Shown here one piece after another: positions 1 to 5,184 of a stretch of 10,212 bases of DNA. The stretch's first letter is position 1, and every line of letters starts with the position of its first letter. Location: contig JAUSEJ010000486.1 of NCBI GenBank assembly GCA_030650265.1, positions 1 to 10,212 of the forward strand, given 5' to 3'. The translations under genes were made by a program, and so were the position numbers. The notes under the pieces were generated by a model. It did not search any database, had not been told where the DNA came from, and saw nothing but the letters and a program-made list of their open reading frames with translations. Source of the stretch: Dehalococcoidia bacterium (GTDB taxonomy: Bacteria; Chloroflexota; Dehalococcoidia; JACPQF01).

Positions 1-36
1 GCTGGCGGATCAGATTATAGCGGAATCCTGAGGCCA

Positions 37-65
37 ATGTCAATTTGCGGAAGGTATGCTATAAT
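37..65 (+). promoter_or_regulatory. Probable extended -10 promoter for the first MFS gene
   Basis: A perfect TATAAT lies at 60-65, preceded by TG at 57-58, which gives an extended -10 (TGCTATAAT). A weak -35-like ATGTCA sits at 37-42, 17 bases upstream. Transcription would start near 72 and give a leader of about 64 bases before the ATG at 136. The position fits the MFS gene whose inferred ancestral start is 136. Its presence suggests the broken gene is still transcribed. Confidence 0.6.
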
Positions 66-135
66 CGCTCTCGGCTCTCCAAAAACTGGCTCCTGTCGTC
101 CCCCGGTTCTTTCCCGTGACAACATTGAGGAGAAG

Positions 136-222
136 ATGAAAGGCATGCAGGACAAAGAGGTCCCACGCCAGATGGTGACTCTGCCGGGCTGGGCCCGAAC
201 GTTCACCTCTCCAGTATCGTGA
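136..222 (+). pseudogene. Out-of-frame N-terminal piece of the first MFS exporter
   Basis: ATG at 136 follows a Shine-Dalgarno-like GAGGAG (127-132) and opens a 28-residue reading that ends at TGA 220-222. In this frame the peptide ends WARTFTS. The next frame, open from 179, continues directly into the MFS gene and reads LQYREYLLFW, then the first membrane helix. Joining the two as TFTS plus LQYREYLLFW gives a gap-free match to TLSSLQYPNFRRLW in the MFS protein at 5939-7198. This requires two extra bases in the CT tract at 207-211 (CTCTC restored to CTCTCTC). The repaired protein would be 418 residues, against 419 for both relatives in this window. The lesion could be a real mutation, a slipped-strand phase variant or an assembly error. 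I see no strong slippery heptamer that would argue for programmed frameshifting. Confidence 0.72.
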
Positions 223-271
223 ATATCTGCTTTTTTGGTCCGGCAGCTTCGTCAGCAACACTGGCTACTGG

Positions 272-1390
272 ATGCGGTTGCTGGCTCAAGGTTGGTTGGT
301 CTATGAGCTTACCGACTCGGCATTCTTGCTGGGTCTCAGCAGTTTTGCCCTGCAAATCCCCATATTGCTGCTTGGTCTGGTCGGCGGCTATGCTGCCGAC
401 ACTTTCGACCGGCGCAAACTTACGCTAGTCGCCGTTTCACTCTCCGCTTTCTCTGTACTCTTGGTCGCCGTCCTCACCTCCACCGGCCATATCAACGTCT
501 GGCTGATTATCGCCATCTCTGTGCTGAGCGGCGTGGCGCAGGCGTTCGAGATGCCTGTTCGCCAATCTACAGCACCTATGCTTGTGCCACAGGAGCATCT
601 GATGAATGCCATTGCCCTCAACGCCTCTGCCTGGCAGGTCACGCGCGTTTTCGGACCGGCCCTGGCTGGCGCTTTGGTGGCACTCATAGGTGTGGCGGGC
701 TGCCTATATGTGGCGGCCGCAACCTACTTGATTATGATCGGGAACCTTTTGTTGATGCAGCCTCTGCCGGCGCAGACACGAATGAAAGGTTCAATGTTCG
801 ACAGTATTGCCGAGGGAATCTCCTATCTGCGGTCCAGCCCGTCCATCGCTACCCTAATCCTCCTCGAAGGTGCTCCGGCCCTGTTCGCTCTGCCCTATCA
901 GATGCTTATGCCTGTTTTCGCTCGTGATGTTTTCGGGCGCGGCGCTCTCGAACTGGGCTGGCTTTACTCGGCTGCCGGCATCGGCGCGGCGATAGGGACC
1001 CTAACGGTGGCATCTTTGGGCCACTTCCGGTATCGCGGGTTGTCTTTGCTCTTCGCGGCCATGAGCCTTGGCGTTGCCCTAGTTTTCTTTGGTAACAACA
1101 ACTCGTTTTCTCTGGCCTTGCTCATCATGGTTTTCGTCGGATTCGGACATATGACCTTCCTATCACTAACCAACACCATCGTCCAGAGTGTCACCAAGGA
1201 TGAGTTCAGGGGACGTGTGATGAGCATGTATGCCATGGCTAATACGGGGTTGTCCCCTGTTGGCTATCTGGCTGCCGGCGCTACCGCCGGGATCGTTGGC
1301 GCACCCGCCACTCTGGTCGCCGGGGGCGTCTTGTTGACTCTAATCGCGCTGGGTGTCTTGTTCGGGCGGCCCACAATCCGGAAACTGTAG
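272..1390 (+). CDS. MFS exporter, DHA3/EntS-like, N-terminus lost by frameshift
   Basis: This is an integral-membrane proton-driven exporter of the major facilitator superfamily, of the drug or siderophore efflux type; its substrate cannot be read from sequence. The usual motif A of the loop between helices 2 and 3 is visible as GGYAADTFDRRKL (about residues 38-50). The C-half counterpart, EFRGRVMSMY, is near residue 310. It is clearly related to the two MFS genes at 5939-8673, sharing ARGWLVYxLTDS-like and MPVFARDV-like segments, but is more diverged than they are from each other. Starting at ATG 272 gives 372 residues, cuts into the first membrane helix, and has no ribosome binding site. 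The same frame is open back to 179 and encodes the missing helix start, so 272 is the conceptual start only. The authentic start is probably 136 with a frameshift between. If uncorrected, the product is probably non-functional. Confidence 0.85.
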   Translation: MRLLAQGWLVYELTDSAFLLGLSSFALQIPILLLGLVGGYAADTFDRRKLTLVAVSLSAFSVLLVAVLTSTGHINVWLIIAISVLSGVAQAFEMPVRQSTAPMLVPQEHLMNAIALNASAWQVTRVFGPALAGALVALIGVAGCLYVAAATYLIMIGNLLLMQPLPAQTRMKGSMFDSIAEGISYLRSSPSIATLILLEGAPALFALPYQMLMPVFARDVFGRGALELGWLYSAAGIGAAIGTLTVASLGHFRYRGLSLLFAAMSLGVALVFFGNNNSFSLALLIMVFVGFGHMTFLSLTNTIVQSVTKDEFRGRVMSMYAMANTGLSPVGYLAAGATAGIVGAPATLVAGGVLLTLIALGVLFGRPTIRKL

Positions 1391-1428
1391 AGGAGCGGAT
1401 AGCCAAGTGGGCTTGTGAACCAATCAGG

Positions 1429-1437
1429 TGGTATAAT
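1429..1437 (+). promoter_or_regulatory. Extended -10 promoter of the hydrolase-macro gene
   Basis: TGG followed by a perfect TATAAT (1432-1437) forms an extended -10. No convincing -35 is visible at the normal distance, which is common for extended -10 promoters. The predicted start near 1444 gives a leader of about 50 bases containing GAGGAG (1484-1489), 7 bases before the ATG at 1497. The site lies 39 bases after the MFS stop codon and no terminator separates them. Confidence 0.6.
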
Positions 1438-1496
1438 GTGTGCTGGTCACCCGTGTCGGAGACACACAATGGCGGTAATTCTAGAGGAGCAGGGAG

Positions 1497-2756
1497 ATGG
1501 AAGAGTCCAGCGATCTGGAGCTTCAGATATACGGAGCCTCGACGGAGATGCTGCCGGGCAACACGATGGAGGTTACCATTGAGACTTCCCGGGGCGGCAT
1601 CACGGGTCTTCTCCATCTGGCCGAGGGGGAGACAGGGGCAGCCATATGGCTTGGCGGGGCTTCCGGCGATATGAACGGGCCGGCCGGGGGGCTATTTGCG
1701 GCAATGAGCCGTGACCTCGTCGATCGTGCCATCACTTCTTTTCGCCTGCGCTTTCGGCAACCCGGCGTATTCCAGGAGTGCGTGTTGGATGCTCTCGGAG
1801 GGGTCTCCTTTTTGAAGGCTATGGGAGCAACCAGGATCGCCTTGATTGGCCATTCCTTTGGCGGCACTGTTGCCATATCGGCCGGTGCCTTGAGTGCCAC
1901 CGTGACCGCTGTGGCGGCGCTCAGCAGTCCAAATGCGGGCACCCACCTCGTTTCGGACCTTGCCCCTCGCCCTCTTCTCCTCATCCACGGCGTTGACGAC
2001 TTTAATGTGAGCAAAGCGGCGTCCGAAGAAATCTATGGGCGAGCGGGCGACCCTAAGAAGCTGGTTCTTCTTCCGGGGACCGGGCATGACCTCTCCGAGT
2101 CGAGAGGCGATCTCGATGTACTTCTTCGGGAGTGGCTCACTGCTCAGGTTGGTTCAGCCGGGGCGGAGGTCGTATCGTCCAGAGCCGGGATCGGGACGAG
2201 GATGTATCCGATACTCGTCGAGGCTTCGGGCAGGACGATCGTCAAAGAGGCGATCATCTACAAGGGGGATATCGCCGACGTCGAGGCGGAGGCCATTGTC
2301 TGCCCGGCGAACGACCAGCTTTGGATCGGTGAAGGGGTGGGCAGGAGCATTCTTGCCAGGGGAGGCGAAGAGATATTGGTCCAGGCGCAGTATTATGCCC
2401 CCGCCGAAATTGGTTCAGCCACGGTAGTCGATGGCGGGCGTCTGAGGGCCAAATACGTAATCGTGGCTGTCACCGGGGCGTCTGCCTGGTCTCGTCGCCG
2501 GCCAGACGAAGACTCGGTGCGGCAGGCGACAATAAACTGTCTCCGGCGGGCCGAAGAGCTTCGGCTAAAGTCAATGGCCTTTCCGGCGCTGGGAACGGGC
2601 GCCGGGGGATTTGCCTTCGAGAAAGCGGCGCAAATAATGGTAAAGGAGGTGGTGGAGCACTTGGGGAGGAGCAGCTTCCTCGAAAAAGTGATCTTTGCTG
2701 TTTATAGTTCTGGCGCCTATCAGGCCTTTGCCGGGGAACTCGAGCAGTGCGGGTGA
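1497..2756 (+). CDS. Fused alpha/beta hydrolase and macro domain protein
   Basis: A 419-residue soluble protein with no signal peptide or membrane helix, so cytoplasmic. Residues about 25-215 form a compact alpha/beta hydrolase of the dienelactone-hydrolase-like type. The nucleophile elbow is GHSFGG with Ser120, the acid is probably Asp168 in HGVDDFNV, and the histidine is His197 in GTGHD. After a linker of about 35 residues, residues 252-417 form a macro domain (PF01661 type, binding ADP-ribose or its derivatives). Its marks are GDI (257-259), AIVCPAND (266-273), the GEGVGRSI phosphate loop (278-285), and FPALGTGAGGF (362-372). The first Asn of the usual VNAAN motif is Cys269, and the Asp of the usual GGGVDGAI loop is replaced by Gly, so MacroD-type hydrolysis is doubtful; binding is likely retained. 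A plausible but unproven role is esterase action on an ADP-ribose-linked or acylated substrate. The start is supported by GAGGAG 7 bases upstream. The next gene is 73 bases downstream and may be cotranscribed. Confidence 0.88.
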   Translation: MEESSDLELQIYGASTEMLPGNTMEVTIETSRGGITGLLHLAEGETGAAIWLGGASGDMNGPAGGLFAAMSRDLVDRAITSFRLRFRQPGVFQECVLDALGGVSFLKAMGATRIALIGHSFGGTVAISAGALSATVTAVAALSSPNAGTHLVSDLAPRPLLLIHGVDDFNVSKAASEEIYGRAGDPKKLVLLPGTGHDLSESRGDLDVLLREWLTAQVGSAGAEVVSSRAGIGTRMYPILVEASGRTIVKEAIIYKGDIADVEAEAIVCPANDQLWIGEGVGRSILARGGEEILVQAQYYAPAEIGSATVVDGGRLRAKYVIVAVTGASAWSRRRPDEDSVRQATINCLRRAEELRLKSMAFPALGTGAGGFAFEKAAQIMVKEVVEHLGRSSFLEKVIFAVYSSGAYQAFAGELEQCG

Positions 2757-2783
2757 TGGCGTTCATCACCTGTTCATAGAGCC

Positions 2784-2801
2784 CCTTCCAGTGAAGGAAG
2801 G
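2784..2801 (+). other. Small inverted repeat between the hydrolase-macro gene and the oxidase-like gene
   Basis: CCTTCC (2784-2789) and GGAAGG (2796-2801) form a 6-bp stem with a 6-base loop. There is no T-run after it, so it is not a convincing intrinsic terminator. It sits 29 bases before the next start codon and could be an attenuator, a processing site or chance. Confidence 0.25.
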
Positions 2802-2829
2802 TCAATAACGAGAATTTGGAGGTCAGCCA

Positions 2830-3237
2830 ATGAGTCCAACCACAATGCGATTCATTCTTTCGAGTCTGGTATACCTTTTGTTAGGGGTAGTATTGGGCGT
2901 GCTCTTCCTGGCGTTTCCGAATACACGGGGGCTCAGGGCGGTCCACGTACATCTGAATCTTGTCGGTTTCGTGCTATTCATGATAATGGGCGTGGCCTAT
3001 CACATCTTGCCAAGGTTCAGGGGAAGACCTCTAATCAGCGAGAAGTTGGCCGTGGTCCAATTCTGGCTGGCTGAGGTTGGCCTTGTCGGTCTGCTTGTCT
3101 TCATGGGGATAGACGCCTACCAGTCACAGGTGGCCATTTCTCCCATGGCGATCACTACCGGTCTGGTGGTCTTTGGGACGGCTTTGGTCGTATCAATTGT
3201 TCTATTTGTCTACAATTTGGGGCGCACGCTATATTAG
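2830..3237 (+). CDS. Small heme-copper oxidase subunit I-like (CcoN/NorB-like) membrane protein
   Basis: A 135-residue, very hydrophobic protein with four predicted membrane helices (about residues 8-29, 36-61, 72-95 and 107-131). Helix 2 carries VHVHLNLVG followed by AYHILPRF, with His39, His41 and His58. This pattern occurs in short proteins annotated as cbb3-type oxidase subunit I-like and resembles heme-binding helices of the CcoN/NorB family. Full-length CcoN or NorB subunits have 12 or more helices and about 450 residues or more, so this is either a stand-alone mini-subunit or a small b-heme membrane protein. It cannot be a complete oxidase because the CuB histidine set is absent. GGAGG (2818-2822) lies 7 bases before ATG and makes the start secure. 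It lies 73 bases after the hydrolase-macro gene on the same strand, so it may share its transcript. No c-type heme motif (CxxCH) and no CcoO/CcoP neighbour are present. Confidence 0.7.
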   Translation: MSPTTMRFILSSLVYLLLGVVLGVLFLAFPNTRGLRAVHVHLNLVGFVLFMIMGVAYHILPRFRGRPLISEKLAVVQFWLAEVGLVGLLVFMGIDAYQSQVAISPMAITTGLVVFGTALVVSIVLFVYNLGRTLY

Positions 3238-3293
3238 CGCGCACAACCGCATAGACGTGCCATCAGCATTGGATCCGACAAACGGAAGGGGAG

Positions 3294-3413
3294 ATGGAGG
3301 TGTCGATAACGAATCATACGGGCCTATCGACCATCGTACCCCAACGGATTCGACCGGTGGTCATCAGGCAATGCCACCTGTGTTCTGAAGAAGCAGCTAG
3401 GTGGGAAGAATGA
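3294..3413 (+). CDS. Possible 39-residue small protein with a CxxC pair
   Basis: ATG at 3294 follows a purine-rich GGAAGGGGAG (3284-3293), a strong but closely placed ribosome binding site. The frame encodes 39 residues to TGA at 3411-3413. The product is hydrophilic and basic in the middle, carries QCHLC (residues 26-30, a CxxC pair) and ends in an acidic EEAARWEE tail. I recognise no family. Its support is only the Shine-Dalgarno sequence, the position 56 bases after the oxidase-like gene on the same strand, and the possible metal- or heme-related cysteine pair. It may be chance. Confidence 0.3.
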   Translation: MEVSITNHTGLSTIVPQRIRPVVIRQCHLCSEEAARWEE

Positions 3414-3848
3414 TCGCTTGGAGTTTTTCACGTGGTTGACCCGTGGAGGCGCTGATGCTATTTGGGCTGGTACAGTTCAAGGTTTGGATTCTGAGAAAAG
3501 TGCTTTAGGTTCCTCGATACTAAGACGAAGCTATGGTGGAGGGCGGTTGCAGCGATGAGCAAGTCCATATCGCCGACCTGTTTCCGGACCGGCGCCGGCA
3601 AGCTACATAGATCTTGAACGCATCTGCATCAATATCCTTCCACGAGCCAGCAGCCTTGATTATACCCTCTTTTTTCTCATTGCAATTATGAAACAGCGGT
3701 GACAGGATATGCTGCAAAATGTGGGTGCCACCTGTATTGGGCTGAGTCATCAGTGGAACTGGATGACTATTCAGATATCTGAAGACGCTGCGAACGACCC
3801 TCGACCATTACGGCGATAGCCGGAGATGGGAGGATCAAGGGGATGGCC
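3414..3848. other. Gene-poor stretch with toxin-antitoxin debris
   Basis: No intact gene is supported in these 435 bases. The only recognisable content is the VapC-like remnant on the - strand at about 3458-3636. The segments 3414-3457 and 3640-3848 show no recognisable coding sequence, terminator or repeat. A 36-codon + strand frame at 3709-3819 has neither a ribosome binding site nor a recognisable product. Confidence 0.5.
3458..3636 (-). pseudogene. Remnant of a VapC-type PIN-domain toxin
   Basis: Read on the - strand from 3577 to the TAG at 3458-3460, the sequence encodes VGDMDLLIAATAL, then about 26 more residues including FVLVSRNLKHF. This is the conserved C-terminal third of a VapC PIN ribonuclease, including the third acidic position (GDMD) and the usual SRN/TRN..HF motif. 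Immediately upstream but one frame over (3636-3579) comes DIDADAFKIYVACRRRSGN. That resembles the helix preceding GDxDLLIAA in the same family, so a single-base loss near 3578-3583 explains the break. The earlier part of the domain, with the first catalytic Asp and Glu, is not found. The product cannot be an active nuclease. The same short segment (GSWKDIDAD) also resembles some VapB antitoxin tails, so a VapB-VapC deletion junction is an alternative reading. Confidence 0.68.
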
Positions 3849-4118
3849 CTACGAAGCCTTTTTGGATTCGGACTCTATAGCCTCGTTTATCCACGTTCTC
3901 ATGAGAGTTTGATAGCCTATGCCTTTGTTTCTGGCAATCTGCTTAGCCATGTCAATAGTAGAGGGGTCTAAACGGATGGCTATTTGCTGCTTGCGCGGTC
4001 TTATCATCTCGATCGGCGCGGTCTCTTCGGTCATCTCCTCGAAGTACTCAGTCGAATCGTGGGTCTCGAATAATTCGGCCAGGTCAGGTTCGTTCTTGAA
4101 TTTTGGTAGTCTTGCCAT
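3849..4118 (-). CDS. CopG/BrnA-like ribbon-helix-helix antitoxin, orphan
   Basis: An 89-residue protein of the CopG-antitoxin family (BrnA-like). It has the family opening MARLPKFKNEPDLAELFETH, then the acidic DSTEYFEEMTEET stretch, which in relatives contacts the toxin. Next is a ribbon-helix-helix DNA-binding part with strand QQIAIRLD (44-51), a first helix to about residue 66, a turn at KGIGYQ and a second helix TLMRTWINEAIES. I start it at 4118 rather than 4172: GGAAGG (complement of 4126-4131) sits 7 bases upstream, and family members begin at this MxxLPKFK position. No BrnT-like toxin lies upstream or downstream; the adjacent - strand sequence holds only a VapC remnant. It is probably a free-standing repressor or a relic that neutralises a toxin encoded elsewhere. 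Its likely operator overlaps its own promoter (4180-4198). Confidence 0.82.
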   Translation of the reverse strand: MARLPKFKNEPDLAELFETHDSTEYFEEMTEETAPIEMIRPRKQQIAIRLDPSTIDMAKQIARNKGIGYQTLMRTWINEAIESESKKAS

Positions 4119-4179
4119 CTTTAAACCTTCCAAGTCGGCCAAACGAAGCCACGAATTTGCGAAGCGTTTCATCCCTACT

Positions 4180-4198
4180 ATGTATATTTAATGTATAT
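4180..4198. promoter_or_regulatory. Candidate operator: ATGTATAT direct repeat at one helical turn
   Basis: ATGTATAT occurs at 4180-4187 and again at 4191-4198, 11 bp apart start to start, so both copies face the same side of the helix. Ribbon-helix-helix antitoxins typically bind such tandem short repeats as stacked dimers. The repeats overlap the proposed -10 box of the antitoxin promoter and lie 62-80 bp upstream of its start, which fits autorepression. Binding is inferred. Confidence 0.5.
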
Positions 4199-4218
4199 GT
4201 AAAATCATGGGTTGTCAA
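4190..4218 (-). promoter_or_regulatory. Promoter of the CopG-type antitoxin
   Basis: On the - strand a perfect TTGACA (complement of 4213-4218) is followed after 17 bases by TACATT (complement of 4190-4195), which matches the -10 consensus at four of six positions. The predicted transcript start near 4183 gives a leader of about 65 bases before the ATG at 4118. Confidence 0.6.
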
Positions 4219-4229
4219 GCCCTTTGACA
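4213..4229. repeat. 17-bp palindrome made of two back-to-back -35 boxes
   Basis: TGTCAA, then GCCCT, then TTGACA form a perfect 6-bp inverted repeat with a 5-bp spacer. The left arm is the -35 box of the antitoxin promoter and the right arm is the -35 box of the ABC operon promoter. The two polymerases would compete for this site, or a dimeric regulator could control both genes from it. Confidence 0.6.
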
Positions 4230-4253
4230 GCCTGGCAGGCCAAGTGGTACGAT
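4224..4253 (+). promoter_or_regulatory. Promoter of the ABC exporter operon, probably leaderless
   Basis: TTGACA (4224-4229), an 18-base spacer ending in TGG, and TACGAT (4248-4253) form a -35 plus extended -10 promoter. The expected transcript start is about 4260, only about four bases before the ATG at 4264. No Shine-Dalgarno sequence is present before that ATG, which supports a leaderless mRNA. Confidence 0.55.
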
Positions 4254-4263
4254 CTTCAAGACT

Positions 4264-5184
4264 ATGCCACTTGTAATTGAAGGTTTGAGTAAAATATACG
4301 GGAATATCAAGGCGGTCGACGACGTTTCCCTAACCGTTCCCGATGGGATTGTCTTCGGATTGCTGGGCCCCAACGGGGCGGGCAAGACAACTCTGGTGCG
4401 AATCCTTACGACTCTGTCCCGCCCGACGTTGGGCAAAGCGCGGGTCAACGGGTTGGACGTCAACACGCAGGGCCTGGCGATCCGAAGGCTGATCGGTGTT
4501 GTTTCTCAAGAGAACAACCTCGACAACTACCTTACGGCCCGGGAGAACCTCGTCTTCCACGCCAAGATGCACGGAATGAAGCGGAGCGAATACGATCCGC
4601 GCATCGACGAACTGCTGGACATGATGCAACTGGCCGGCAGGCAGAAGGATAGCCCCAGGGTCTTCTCCGGCGGCATGAACCGGCGTCTTGCTCTCGCCCG
4701 CGCTCTCGTCCACCGTCCGCAGATTCTCTTCCTCGATGAGCCTACCACCGGCCTCGATCCCCAGGCCAGACACGTGGTCTGGGAGTACTTGAAGGGGGTC
4801 AAGGGCAAAGTAACAATTTTCCTCACAACGCATTACATGGAGGAAGCGGATACGCTCTGTGACCGCGTGGCGATCATGGACCAGGGGAAGATACTGGTGG
4901 ACGATTCACCTGACGCTTTGAAGCGTTCTCTGCACGGGCGAACCAGCTACGAGATCGAGATCAAGGGTCCGGCGGAGGAGTACCTGACCGCCCTGCGCCA
5001 GTTGCCATTTGTCAAATCGGTAGTTTTCGGCGATGGGAAACTGGTGGTTGAGCTGAACTCGACTGCCGGAACGAAGGAATTGATTGAGCAGTTTCGTGAC
5101 GAGGATGTCCTCTCGTTCTGCCTGCGACAATCCAGCCTGGAGGATGTGTTTATCAGCCAGACGGGGAGGGCATTGCGGGAATGA
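4264..5184 (+). CDS. ABC exporter ATP-binding protein, DrrA type
   Basis: A 306-residue ATPase that powers export together with the permease encoded next to it. All nucleotide-binding motifs are intact: Walker A GPNGAGKTT (35-43), Q-loop Gln82, signature FSGGM (134-138), Walker B ILFLDE (154-159) with the catalytic Glu159, and H-loop His190. The C-terminal region, about 215-306, is the extra domain typical of DrrA-like proteins (DUF4162 type) and ends with SLEDVFISQTGRALRE. Relatives export antibiotics, lipids or other hydrophobic compounds; the substrate here cannot be told. The start is fixed by the family N-terminus (MPLVIEGLSKIYG), and no Shine-Dalgarno sequence precedes it, so translation is probably leaderless. 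The stop overlaps the start of the permease gene (ATGA at 5181-5184), so the two are translationally coupled. The divergent neighbour is an antitoxin-like DNA-binding protein that may share its control region. Confidence 0.95.
   Translation: MPLVIEGLSKIYGNIKAVDDVSLTVPDGIVFGLLGPNGAGKTTLVRILTTLSRPTLGKARVNGLDVNTQGLAIRRLIGVVSQENNLDNYLTARENLVFHAKMHGMKRSEYDPRIDELLDMMQLAGRQKDSPRVFSGGMNRRLALARALVHRPQILFLDEPTTGLDPQARHVVWEYLKGVKGKVTIFLTTHYMEEADTLCDRVAIMDQGKILVDDSPDALKRSLHGRTSYEIEIKGPAEEYLTALRQLPFVKSVVFGDGKLVVELNSTAGTKELIEQFRDEDVLSFCLRQSSLEDVFISQTGRALRE

Noticed and set aside
195..222. Programmed ribosomal frameshifting in the first MFS gene
   Set aside because: No slippery run, internal Shine-Dalgarno at the right distance or downstream structure is evident, and MFS exporters are not known to use recoding. 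A lost CT unit explains the alignment exactly.
3173..3388. 71-codon + strand frame overlapping the end of the oxidase-like gene
   Set aside because: It begins inside a convincing gene, has no ribosome binding site and shows no family resemblance. The 39-codon frame at 3294 is better supported in the same area.
3520..3750. 76-codon - strand frame as an intact gene
   Set aside because: Its middle reads as part of a VapC domain, but the conserved continuation is in another frame, so it is debris and not a gene. The first 30 residues match nothing I know.
3709..3819. 36-codon + strand frame starting MLQNVGATC
   Set aside because: It has no convincing ribosome binding site, no recognisable family, and lies in decayed sequence.
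4119..4172. N-terminal extension of the CopG-type antitoxin to ATG 4172
   Set aside because: Relatives start at the MxxLPKFK position, and GGAAGG stands correctly before ATG 4118. The extra 18 residues have no family counterpart.
4330..4833. Open frame of 167 codons on the - strand
   Set aside because: It is antisense to the ATPase Walker A to Walker B region, with no recognisable protein or start signal.
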